Source: a virus. Taken from it: DNA of 20,917 bases. Made by a program: the position numbers and the translations under genes. The notes below the pieces were generated by a model. It saw only the letters and a list, made by a program, of their open reading frames with translations, was not told where the DNA came from and did no database searches. The stretch spans positions 1 to 20,917 of the IMG/VR virus record IMGVR_UViG_3300010883_000635; one strand, written 5' to 3'. Below are positions 9,107-15,947 of this stretch, piece by piece (positions within the stretch are counted from its first letter, which is position 1; each line of letters opens with the position of its first letter).

Positions 9107-9675
9107 TATTGTTCTACCTCTGGTTTGCTGAGTAAACTAGGAGTTTCTGAAGGGCTTTCAGGAATTTCTAAAGTTTCTACTCGTTGTTGTATTTCTCTAG
9201 GGATACCTGTTGTAGTTAAAGCAGGTATAATTTTTTCTTTAGCTGTTTCAATAACTTTTTGAACTTCAGTTAATTGTTCATCAGAATCCATAACTTCAGC
9301 CTCATCATCTAACACAGGCTCGTCAATTCCTCCGTGTGTAGCTAGAGCAATTAGCATATACATAACAGGCTCTAAAAGCATAACAGCTAAATCAGGATTC
9401 CATAGTCCAGAAGTAAATCCTTTATAAATAAGAATATCTGTAATATTACCTATAGGAACACCTTTGTGCATAAGATCCATAAGATCATGGTAAGTTTCAG
9501 GCTCTGTTAATTCTACAAAAATTGTATCTAAAGCAGGAGTTACAGCAGTAAACTTAGGAGCTTTCTCCCAATCATACGGTTCTTCAGGATTGTTTGTTAG
9601 AGACTGACCAGGAACAGGCCCACCTGTTGTTGCTAGATGTTCTAGTCCTTCTCTGCTATAAGTTGGTTCTGCCAT
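9106..9675 (-). CDS. Conserved-type virion-associated protein, 189 aa
   Basis: The N-terminus is flexible, with the motif GGPVPGQSLTNNPEEPYDWE (about 18-37). A compact region from about 40 to 115 contains AVTPALDTIFVELTEPETYH, a short loop KGVPIGNITD, and two hydrophobic helices including LAVMLLEPVMYMLIALATHG (97-116). The tail is acidic and Pro/Glu-rich, ending KPEVEQ. A 'P-G-x-S-L-T-(x)-P-(x)-P-W-E' start before a helical domain is a layout I have seen in uncharacterised structural proteins of marine phages; I know no function. The hydrophobic helices could lie in a membrane or in a protein core. The start follows GGAGATACTA, a good ribosome site. It is coupled to the 796-aa gene by a 1-nt overlap, so it probably belongs to the same particle module. 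Confidence 0.75.
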   Translation of the reverse strand: MAEPTYSREGLEHLATTGGPVPGQSLTNNPEEPYDWEKAPKFTAVTPALDTIFVELTEPETYHDLMDLMHKGVPIGNITDILIYKGFTSGLWNPDLAVMLLEPVMYMLIALATHGGIDEPVLDDEAEVMDSDEQLTEVQKVIETAKEKIIPALTTTGIPREIQQRVETLEIPESPSETPSLLSKPEVEQ

Positions 9676-9687
9676 TAGTATCTCCGT

Positions 9688-10767
9688 TTAATAATTATGT
9701 AAGCCCTGCTTAGTTTTCATGTAAGCAGTATTATCTATTTGTCCACCAAACATAAACTCTTTGTTTGCGCCTGGATAATGTGTAGCAAAGTTTTCCATAG
9801 CTTCTGGAGTAAACAAAGGAGCAACTTCCATTTCTTGAAGAAGACCATAAGAAGGGTTGTAAGCACCTCCATTAGCAGCGGTAGGTTCAGTTAACTTATC
9901 TAAACCTTCTTTAACTGTAGATGCGCTTAGTAAACTGTTTGATGCTTTTGCACCTGTTTCTGCTGCTATTGTTTCTTGAGTTATGCTTTGAGCAGTTGCG
10001 TCTTGAGCTAACTCCATAGGTGTTCTGCTTACAATTTTTGTTGGATCAGGTGCTATAGTAAAATTAGTACCTCTTTTTGCAGATATAGGATTGTAATTTA
10101 GTATTGAATCAGTACTCATAGAGGTATCCCCTATATTTGCCATAGATTTTCCTGTAAATTTAGAAGTATCTAAAGCATATAAAGAAGGATCTACTCCAGT
10201 AGGATTAGACGCTATAGCCATAGCTTGATCTCTAGCTGCATCAGCAGGAGTAGAAGCAAAAGTACTTGTATCAAAACCTCCAGTTTTTCCTGCAATTTTA
10301 TTAGTTATTGCGCTTAAACCGTTTGCAAGAAACTGAGAAGTAGATCCGCCTGCTGACATAGCTGTATTAGTTACGGCTGTATAAGCTGTCCTAGCTCCGT
10401 TAGCTATTGCTGTTGCTGTTCGAGCTACTATTCCTGAAGTACTTGCTGCTGTTGTTGCCGCTGCATTAGCAGCTATAGTTGCTTGCGTGGCTGCAGCAGT
10501 TGTACCAGCTACGGCTGTCGTGCCTGCTGTAGTAGCCCCTGCTGTGCCTGCTGCTGCTGATACGGCTGCGCCTGATTGAACCAATCCTGCTACAAAATAC
10601 GCTCCTGTAACTATAAGCGCCGCTGCTGCAATAATTTTAAAAGCTTTACTCTTAACTACTTTCTTTAATTTCTTTTTAACTTTTTTAGCAAAACGACTAA
10701 TTTCTTTTCTAACTTTTTTAGAAGAAGCCAATAAAGCTCCTATTGCTAAAAATGGTAATAATGCCAT
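9688..10767 (-). CDS. Ala/Thr-rich membrane-active protein, probable ejection protein
   Basis: This 359-aa protein opens with a hydrophobic segment (MALLPFLAIGALLASS), then a strongly basic helix with KKVRKEISRFAKKVKKKLKK (residues 17-36), then a transmembrane-quality segment KIIAAAALIVTGAYFVAGLV (44-63). Residues about 66-150 are Ala/Thr/Gly-rich with little charge. The C-terminal half is soluble, with a terminal Gly/Tyr/Asn-rich stretch containing HYPGANKEFMFGGQIDN. The hydrophobic-basic-hydrophobic start suits a protein that enters the host membrane. In T7-like phages the small membrane-inserting ejection protein (gp14) lies next to the larger internal proteins, and this gene occupies that position. 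This comparison is of layout, not of sequence. AGGAG at 10777-10781 gives a strong ribosome site 9 nt before the ATG. Confidence 0.72.
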   Translation of the reverse strand: MALLPFLAIGALLASSKKVRKEISRFAKKVKKKLKKVVKSKAFKIIAAAALIVTGAYFVAGLVQSGAAVSAAAGTAGATTAGTTAVAGTTAAATQATIAANAAATTAASTSGIVARTATAIANGARTAYTAVTNTAMSAGGSTSQFLANGLSAITNKIAGKTGGFDTSTFASTPADAARDQAMAIASNPTGVDPSLYALDTSKFTGKSMANIGDTSMSTDSILNYNPISAKRGTNFTIAPDPTKIVSRTPMELAQDATAQSITQETIAAETGAKASNSLLSASTVKEGLDKLTEPTAANGGAYNPSYGLLQEMEVAPLFTPEAMENFATHYPGANKEFMFGGQIDNTAYMKTKQGLHNY

Positions 10768-10776
10768 AACGTGTAA

Positions 10777-10781
10777 CTCCT
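10777..10781 (-). promoter_or_regulatory. Strong ribosome binding site AGGAG
   Basis: AGGAG on the minus strand lies 9 nt before the ATG of the 359-aa gene and is one of the best Shine-Dalgarno matches in the window. Most other genes have AGGA or GGAG cores (before 6714, 9675, 13823, 15794 and 15942). The two glycosyltransferase-like genes and the 97-aa gene have only A-rich weak sites. Confidence 0.7.
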
Positions 10782-10787
10782 ATTTAA

Positions 10788-13700
10788 TTATGCTTCTGTT
10801 TTTGGAATAACAAAAGATCCGAGTGCTGAAAATACTTTATCAAGATTAGAACTTTTTAAATTATCCCAATACTGTGCGCTAGTAGCTTCGTTACTTAATG
10901 ATTGTGCTATAAGATGTGTTTTACGATCTTCGTATTTTTCTGCTGCTTGAAACTCATAAGCTGCTCTATCTCTTAATTCTTGCCATAAAAATGCTTGAGC
11001 TGATTGTGACATACCAAACATATTCTGAGCGTTCTGCATAGAAATTTGATTAGCTGCTGCAGTATTAATTGTGTTTGCTTGTCTACGCCATGCTACGTTA
11101 GATTGTTCTACGGCTTGTGCGTTAGTAGCGTTCCATTTAGCTCTATCGTAAGCTGACTGCGCATTATACTGACTAACTTGTGTAGCTAATTGAGCATTAA
11201 GTTTTGCTTCATCAGATGTTAAACCTCTTATTTGAGCTTCTGTTGTAGCTTTTGTATTTGCATTAAACTGTGACATAGCATTTAACTGTTGTTTATTTGT
11301 TAGTTCTACCTGTTGTGCAAGGCTAGTCATAAATTGATTAGTTTGATTTTCACTTGTAGCATTAAATTGTTTAGATGCGTTTTCAGCCGCTTGATTACTT
11401 AACATAGCTTGTTGTGTTTGTTGTCCAGAAAGCATAGTAGCTTGTTGAGCATTACTAAGATTAGCCATATCCATGTTTAAAAAAGACTGAGCATTCTGTG
11501 CAGAAATTCTAGTTCTTTGATCTAATGTTGCCATATCTAAAGACGCTAAAGCTGTAGCGTTTTGTAGTATTGCTTGTTGTTCGTTATTTAAATTAGTAAG
11601 ACCTGCAGTTTGCATAAATTTACTGTTAGCAAGTTCTACTTGTTGTTCCGTAGTAAACTTAGTCATATCCATGTTAGCTGTCATAGTAGCGTTTTGCATA
11701 GCTTTTTGTTGATCTACATTAAGCTGAGCTAATCCCATTTGTTGAGCTAACTCAGAATTTTTTAAATTCATTTGCATACGTTTATTTAAATTAGCTAACT
11801 CAGTCTGTTGAGAAGCATTTAAATTTTCTGTAGAAGCTTGGTTCTGTGCGCTAAGATTAGCTAAACGCATTTGTTGATCTGTGCTAAGATTAGCTTTTTT
11901 CATATCGTTAGCAAAAGCTGCGTTCTGTGATAAGAAAGTTGCTGCTGTTTGATACTCAAGCATTTTTTCTTGTTGAGAAGCTGACATGTTTTCTCTAGCT
12001 GTTGCATCTTGTATTTGTAAATTAGCTAAATCTATTTGTGTTCCTGCAGCTAAATTTTGAGAGTTCATAGCTTGTTGGTTCTGTGCGTTTAATGTTGCAG
12101 CTTGTTGTTGGTTTTGTAAGTTAGCTAAACGTGTTTGTTGTTGTTGTTGTGCTGTAGTTATTACAGCGTCTTGATTAAACTGGCTTTGCATTACTGACAT
12201 TTGTTGTGCGTTCTGTGCTGTTTGACTAGCTGCTGTTTGTTGGTTAGCTACGTTAGTCATACGTCTGGTCATGTCTAATCTAGCTCCTTCTAAATTAGCT
12301 TGTTGTTCATTAGATAAATTTTGAGCTGCTCTAGTCTGTAAAGCTTGTGCGTTATTCTGAGCAATAGGAAAAGTCATTTGAATAATAGCATTAAACAAAG
12401 CATCTCTTCCTACAGACGAAACTTCCATACCGCGTTGAGCCATGTTTTGATTAGCTGCATCTACTGCAGGCTTAGCCCAAGCAGGAACTGTGCCGCTTTC
12501 TAAACCTCCTAATAATGTTTCCATCTGAGAACTAACTAAGGCTTCTGTTGGTAAGGCGGCTATTGCTGCTTGAACATCTACAGGTTGAGAATCTATTTTA
12601 GCTTCTACTGTTGTAGGATCAGCTACAATAGCTGCAGTAATACTTGGAGGTATGTCTGATATTTGAGCTACCATTAAAGCAGCAGACCCTGTTCTTGATG
12701 TACCTTGTACTGCGCTCCTCTGAGCAGCATCAAAGCCTATACTATTAATAATAGTAGTTTCAATAGAGGTTGCAGAAGAGCCTGTAATAGCTTCTCTTGT
12801 TTGTTGTTCAGCATCTGAAGTAGAGGAAAGCTGTCCGGCTACTCCTGAAACTTGAGGAACGTATGCTCCTGCAGAAATTATAGCATTAACATTAGTAGCT
12901 TTACTTGCTTCTATTATAGAATTAGAAACTTGCGCAGCTACTGCTGCACCTGATAGATTTCTAATTTCTTCTACTTGTGCTTGAGCTTCTGAAGATAAAG
13001 TTCCTGTAGCTGAGTTTACAGCAGAAGGAGTTACATTTGCTGCACGAACCATAGTAGAGGCTGTTATAGCGTCTTGTTCAGTTGCTGCTGTTGCACTAGC
13101 TGTAGGAGCTGTTGCTGTAGAAAAATCAGAATCTGCTGTAGAAGCCGAAGCTTCAAAATCCCCTACAGTCTCTTCGTTAATCGTTTGTATATCTGTATCA
13201 GGAGTAACAACTTCTGTAGCATCTGTGTCTAGTTTAGTGCCGAGATCTTCGCTAATACTTGGAATGTCAGGAACTATGGTTTCGCCTTTACGAGATAAAA
13301 GTGCTGTGTCTCTAGCGGCTGTTATTTTCTTTTCTGTTTCAGCAGTATAAATATTACGCTCGTTTTCTTTTTGAGTGTTTACCGTTCCAGTATCTTCATC
13401 TTTCTTTCTGTCTTGTCCTTTGTTTGCAACAAAACTACTACTACCGCCTCCACCATCAGGATTATTTCTACCGTCTGAGCCTCCGCTAATATCAGGTTCT
13501 TCACTAACAACTGTTGAAGGAGCAACATACGGGGAAGAAGCTACTGGGTTGTAAACTGGTGCGTTGTTAGCTGGTGGTATATTTGCTGGAACTCCTGTAT
13601 CAGCTTCTTCACTTCCAGCCCTGTATTCATTTTGTGGTATTGGAACAGGTACAGGTGTAGGAACAGGACGTTTAGTAGCAGGCAAAGTAACACGTTTAGG

Positions 13701-13823
13701 TGCTTTAACTTGAGCTTTTTTCCCTTTAGCTTGACCAGAGCTATTCTTTCCGCCTCTAGCTAACTCTACACGGCCACCTGTTCGATAGTCTAATCTTTTC
13801 TTTTTATGTCTTTTACGTGCCAT
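10788..13823 (-). CDS. Q/N/A-rich long-helix protein with 11-residue repeats
   Basis: This 1011-aa protein has three parts. Residues 1-240 are disordered: a basic start (MARKRHKKKRLDYRTGGRVE), a Pro-Val stretch near 52-62, a Gly/Ser patch near 113-130, then an acidic Ser/Thr region. Residues about 240-490 are Ala/Ser-rich and probably helical. From about 507 to 880 the protein is an uninterrupted run of 11-residue units with consensus QQ-x-x-L-A-N-L-N-x-x. This period is typical of hendecad coiled coils, so a very long helical rod is likely. The C-terminus, about 890-1011, is more charged and aromatic. It has no signal peptide or clear membrane segment. Similar 'coil containing' proteins occur in marine phages with no known function. 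It is encoded between the membrane-anchored 79-aa gene and the putative ejection proteins, so a virion rod, internal core or tail-length element is possible. The start follows AGGAATTAAT. Confidence 0.78.
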   Translation of the reverse strand: MARKRHKKKRLDYRTGGRVELARGGKNSSGQAKGKKAQVKAPKRVTLPATKRPVPTPVPVPIPQNEYRAGSEEADTGVPANIPPANNAPVYNPVASSPYVAPSTVVSEEPDISGGSDGRNNPDGGGGSSSFVANKGQDRKKDEDTGTVNTQKENERNIYTAETEKKITAARDTALLSRKGETIVPDIPSISEDLGTKLDTDATEVVTPDTDIQTINEETVGDFEASASTADSDFSTATAPTASATAATEQDAITASTMVRAANVTPSAVNSATGTLSSEAQAQVEEIRNLSGAAVAAQVSNSIIEASKATNVNAIISAGAYVPQVSGVAGQLSSTSDAEQQTREAITGSSATSIETTIINSIGFDAAQRSAVQGTSRTGSAALMVAQISDIPPSITAAIVADPTTVEAKIDSQPVDVQAAIAALPTEALVSSQMETLLGGLESGTVPAWAKPAVDAANQNMAQRGMEVSSVGRDALFNAIIQMTFPIAQNNAQALQTRAAQNLSNEQQANLEGARLDMTRRMTNVANQQTAASQTAQNAQQMSVMQSQFNQDAVITTAQQQQQTRLANLQNQQQAATLNAQNQQAMNSQNLAAGTQIDLANLQIQDATARENMSASQQEKMLEYQTAATFLSQNAAFANDMKKANLSTDQQMRLANLSAQNQASTENLNASQQTELANLNKRMQMNLKNSELAQQMGLAQLNVDQQKAMQNATMTANMDMTKFTTEQQVELANSKFMQTAGLTNLNNEQQAILQNATALASLDMATLDQRTRISAQNAQSFLNMDMANLSNAQQATMLSGQQTQQAMLSNQAAENASKQFNATSENQTNQFMTSLAQQVELTNKQQLNAMSQFNANTKATTEAQIRGLTSDEAKLNAQLATQVSQYNAQSAYDRAKWNATNAQAVEQSNVAWRRQANTINTAAANQISMQNAQNMFGMSQSAQAFLWQELRDRAAYEFQAAEKYEDRKTHLIAQSLSNEATSAQYWDNLKSSNLDKVFSALGSFVIPKTEA
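11184..12305 (-). repeat. Hendecad (11-residue/33-bp) repeat region
   Basis: Residues 507-880 of the 1011-aa protein divide into about 34 consecutive 11-residue units with no insertion or loss of phase. Examples are QQMRLANLSAQ (650), QQTELANLNKR (672), QQMGLAQLNVD (694), QQVELANSKFM (727), QQAILQNATAL (749) and QQVELTNKQQL (837). The QQ pairs always fall at multiples of 11. At DNA level the units have diverged, so the period shows best in protein. Confidence 0.85.
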
Positions 13824-13831
13824 ATTAATTC

Positions 13832-14071
13832 CTAATTAGTTTTAACTTCAAAAAGTTTATCAAGTTTTGTTTCTAGTTTATTAAGCATACGGATAACGCG
13901 ATCCATATTATTTTCTAGTTCTTCTTTAGTAACATAGCCTTTAGCTACTTCTTCTCTAGTTTTATTTAAAAGAACATCTATTCTCTTAACCTCTACAAAG
14001 TTCTGTCGAATACTGTAGACTACAGGAGCTATAATTAAAGTTACAAGTATGTTCCACGTTTCCATATCCAT
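13832..14071 (-). CDS. Small membrane-anchored coiled-coil protein, 79 aa
   Basis: An N-terminal hydrophobic segment (about 6-22, WNILVTLIIAPVVYSIR) is followed by a charged helix and a likely coiled coil at about 45-75 containing VIRMLNKLETKLDKL. Leu and Ile fall at heptad-like spacing. One membrane anchor plus a coiled coil would fit a small holin or pinholin, a spanin-like connector or a membrane tether; none is shown by a diagnostic motif. The more convincing holin is at the left edge, so a second lysis protein or a membrane anchor for the adjacent proteins are equal options. The ATG overlaps the stop of the 246-aa gene by 1 nt (TAATG). A second in-frame ATG two codons later (14065-14063) could be the true start. 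Confidence 0.72.
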   Translation of the reverse strand: MDMETWNILVTLIIAPVVYSIRQNFVEVKRIDVLLNKTREEVAKGYVTKEELENNMDRVIRMLNKLETKLDKLFEVKTN

Positions 14072-14811
14072 TATATTGTTCCTGTATTTAAGCGGTGCAT
14101 TTTTTCTCTAGTGTTTTTAATTTTAATATTTGTTTTGTTAGCTAAAAATTTAATTCTTTCTTTTTCTTTTTTAGGTATTCCTTTTAAATAAGGAAGTAAT
14201 TTATCAAAACAATAACCATAAGTTTCTAACATGTTTATAGTATCTGCTTCAATACAATCTATGTAATTAAAGACACTTGCTTGCTCTCCAAGAACTCCAT
14301 AGTTAAAAGCATCTATTGTTGCTGTTGCTTCTTCTTGTAATAAAATATCATTTTTGTGATGCATGTATCTAGGTATAAATAATTTTTTAACATCGTTTAA
14401 TATTCCAGTATCTGTTTCTGGAACATCTTTCCATCTTGCAGGATTAATAATAAAAATATTTAAATCAACAACTCCGTTTGTTAATGTATTATCTACATAA
14501 CGATAATGTTCTGATAATCTATTGTGATCTATAAAAACTGCTTCTCTGCTTACACATATATCAACAGCTTCTAATTGTTCTATAGAAGGTATGTCTCCTT
14601 CTTTTAATTCTAAAACTATACCGCTTTTAACTACTAAAGTTATTCCTTTAGTATTTAGTAATGCTGTACCTATCCTACTGTTTGTTTGTTCTTTTTTAGT
14701 TATTACTTTATAAGATACTTGTGGAGTATTTTTTTCTAAAGAGTTAACTGTAAGATTAGTTAAGTTATTACTTTCTAGTATTAAGACTTTTAGGTCTGTT
14801 AGGTTTAACAT
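14071..14811 (-). CDS. Putative GT-A-like glycosyltransferase, 246 aa
   Basis: The opening LKVLILESNNLTNLTVNSLE reads like the first beta-strand and helix of a nucleotide-sugar binding fold. Around residues 110-130, GVVDLNIFIINPARWKDV resembles the 'N-x-G-V-x-L-I-N-x-x-x-W' stretch of GT-A enzymes such as GT8. I do not see a clear DxD metal site; the acidic pair after LELKEGD or the VDICVS region are only weak candidates. The C-terminus is Lys-rich (GIPKKEKERIKFLANKTN). A role in sugar transfer is therefore tentative. The gene begins 44 nt inside the end of the neighbouring GT-B-like gene in another frame, has a weak ribosome site, and is coupled to the 79-aa gene after it. Pairing with the GT-B-like gene is the strongest contextual support. 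It could instead be a non-enzymatic relative. Confidence 0.45.
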   Translation of the reverse strand: MLNLTDLKVLILESNNLTNLTVNSLEKNTPQVSYKVITKKEQTNSRIGTALLNTKGITLVVKSGIVLELKEGDIPSIEQLEAVDICVSREAVFIDHNRLSEHYRYVDNTLTNGVVDLNIFIINPARWKDVPETDTGILNDVKKLFIPRYMHHKNDILLQEEATATIDAFNYGVLGEQASVFNYIDCIEADTINMLETYGYCFDKLLPYLKGIPKKEKERIKFLANKTNIKIKNTREKMHRLNTGTI

Positions 14812-15664
14812 GTTCTACTTTATTAAAATAATGAAAAAAGTTTTTTATATTTTCTTTGGGTTGTTCTGCTGCATGATAAATTAAGCCAGAGTTAGTTGCT
14901 GATAACAATCTTTTAAAATCATTTATTACTGGGTATCCTTGTTCAAATAAAACTTTATAGATATGTGTATAAGTTTTACAAGCTATCTTAGGTCTATCAA
15001 ATAAATTAACACGCTTACCTTGTGCTAAAGCTATCAATCCCATTTCAGAATTAGTAGTACATCCTACAACTTTTGCTCTATTTAAAATCTCATGTCCTGA
15101 TAGATTTTTATTTACTAAAGAATCTTTACCATACTTTGCTTTTAAAAAAGACATTGTAAAAGGAGATGTTAAAGGATGAGGTTTTAATTTAGCACCTTCT
15201 TCTTTTATAGCTTTTAAAAGTTTAACATCATCTGTAATTTCTTCTAAAATATTTGTACCTGCTAAAAAAACTACATAAGGATAATCTATATCTGTAGTTT
15301 GTAAATTATACTTATCTGCATTTTTATTAGCAATAGCGTCAAAGATTTTTTCTCCTTCCTGTGTAATTTCTCCTCTTACACATTCTCTTAAAAGCTTTAA
15401 AGAATATAAAGAAGAAGCAGGTTTAATATAAACAAACTTCGTCATAATGTCTGTATAGACATATCCTCTTATTTTCTTTTCGTTTTTAAAGTCATACCAA
15501 ATATCGTATTCTAAATTTGTTTCATGATTACCTTTCAGCGGTAACAAATGATGTATCTTATCTAGTTGTTTATTTACTGTTGCTCTTCTGATATTTCCTG
15601 ATTTAAAAAAATGGGCTATATCATTATTCAGTACATCATTAAATGCTAGTGTTTCAAGAGGCAT
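14768..15664 (-). CDS. Putative GT-B glycosyltransferase, capsule-polysaccharide type
   Basis: This 298-aa protein has the marks of the C-terminal nucleotide-sugar half of GT-B enzymes related to capsule polysaccharide export/synthesis proteins and sialyl- or Kdo-transferases. A strand-like YPYVVFLAGTNIL (128-140) is followed by KLKPHPL (159-165), the 'K-P-H-P' loop. Then come NLSGHEILNRAKVVGCTTNS (187-206) and EMGLIALAQGKRVNLF (207-222), corresponding to the 'N-S-x-x-G-x-E-A-L-x-x-G-K-x-V' signature. The protein is shorter than full capsule enzymes, and the N-terminal half (1-100) is not recognisable. It overlaps the following gene by 44 nt and the preceding microgene by 11 nt, and has a weak A-rich ribosome site. 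Possible targets are phage virion proteins or host surface glycans. Donor sugar and target cannot be read from the sequence. Confidence 0.58.
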   Translation of the reverse strand: MPLETLAFNDVLNNDIAHFFKSGNIRRATVNKQLDKIHHLLPLKGNHETNLEYDIWYDFKNEKKIRGYVYTDIMTKFVYIKPASSLYSLKLLRECVRGEITQEGEKIFDAIANKNADKYNLQTTDIDYPYVVFLAGTNILEEITDDVKLLKAIKEEGAKLKPHPLTSPFTMSFLKAKYGKDSLVNKNLSGHEILNRAKVVGCTTNSEMGLIALAQGKRVNLFDRPKIACKTYTHIYKVLFEQGYPVINDFKRLLSATNSGLIYHAAEQPKENIKNFFHYFNKVEHVKPNRPKSLNTRK

Positions 15665-15794
15665 TTTTTTCTAGAGCGTCTACTTTTTCTTCTATTGCTT
15701 CTAGACGTTTTGAAATAATATCCCAAAAACTTGCAAGTCTTCTGTTAAGTTTTTGTATTTCATCTGGATCTGTATGTGCTTCATTCTCTGCCAT
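15654..15794 (-). CDS. Coiled-coil microprotein A, 46 aa
   Basis: I read this short gene directly from the minus strand: ATG at 15794-15792, stop TGA at 15656-15654. The product starts MAENEAHTDPDEIQKLNRRL and ends EAIEEKVDALEKNAS. It is charged and probably one helix, with hydrophobic residues at 3-4 spacing (I-L-L-F-I-I-L-I-V-L) as in a short coiled coil. GGAGTTTAAA before the ATG is a good ribosome site. The gene exactly fills the space between its neighbours and overlaps the GT-B-like start by 11 nt, which argues that it is real. It shares the pattern 'x-N-R-R ... E-E-(K/R)-(V/M)-D-A-L-E-(K/R)-(N/K)' with the next upstream microprotein. Function is unknown; an assembly adaptor or a translational leader for the transferase gene is possible. 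Confidence 0.68.
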   Translation of the reverse strand: MAENEAHTDPDEIQKLNRRLASFWDIISKRLEAIEEKVDALEKNAS

Positions 15795-15795
15795 T

Positions 15796-15942
15796 TTAAA
15801 CTCCGTTATTATTACACTTACACATTTTCTTTCTTTCTAAAGCATCCATACGTTCTTCCATTTCTTTAAAATGCTCTAATAAAATTGCTAATGTTTCTTC
15901 TGTTCTTCTGTTTATTATTTTTATTTCTTCTTTTACTGTCAT
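15796..15942 (-). CDS. Coiled-coil microprotein B, 48 aa, with CKC tail
   Basis: I read this directly from the minus strand: ATG at 15942-15940, stop TAA at 15798-15796. The product begins MTVKEEIKIINRRTEETLAI, continues LLEHFKEMEERMDALERK and ends KMCKCNNNGV. It is a single predicted amphipathic helix of about 38 residues followed by a Cys-Lys-Cys tail, which could form disulfide bridges or bind metal. AGGATAAAGTAA precedes the start, and 5 nt separate it from the upstream stop. The 'NRR' and 'MEERMDALERK' segments align with the next gene's 'NRR' and 'IEEKVDALEK', so the pair is probably a tandem duplication that has diverged. It contains no known domain. Confidence 0.68.
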   Translation of the reverse strand: MTVKEEIKIINRRTEETLAILLEHFKEMEERMDALERKKMCKCNNNGV

Positions 15943-15947
15943 TTACT

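Noticed and set aside
12130-12160. TTG/TGC-type trinucleotide microsatellite as a phase-variable switch
   Set aside because: The unit is 3 bp and encodes poly-Gln within the long-helix protein, so length change would not shift the frame.
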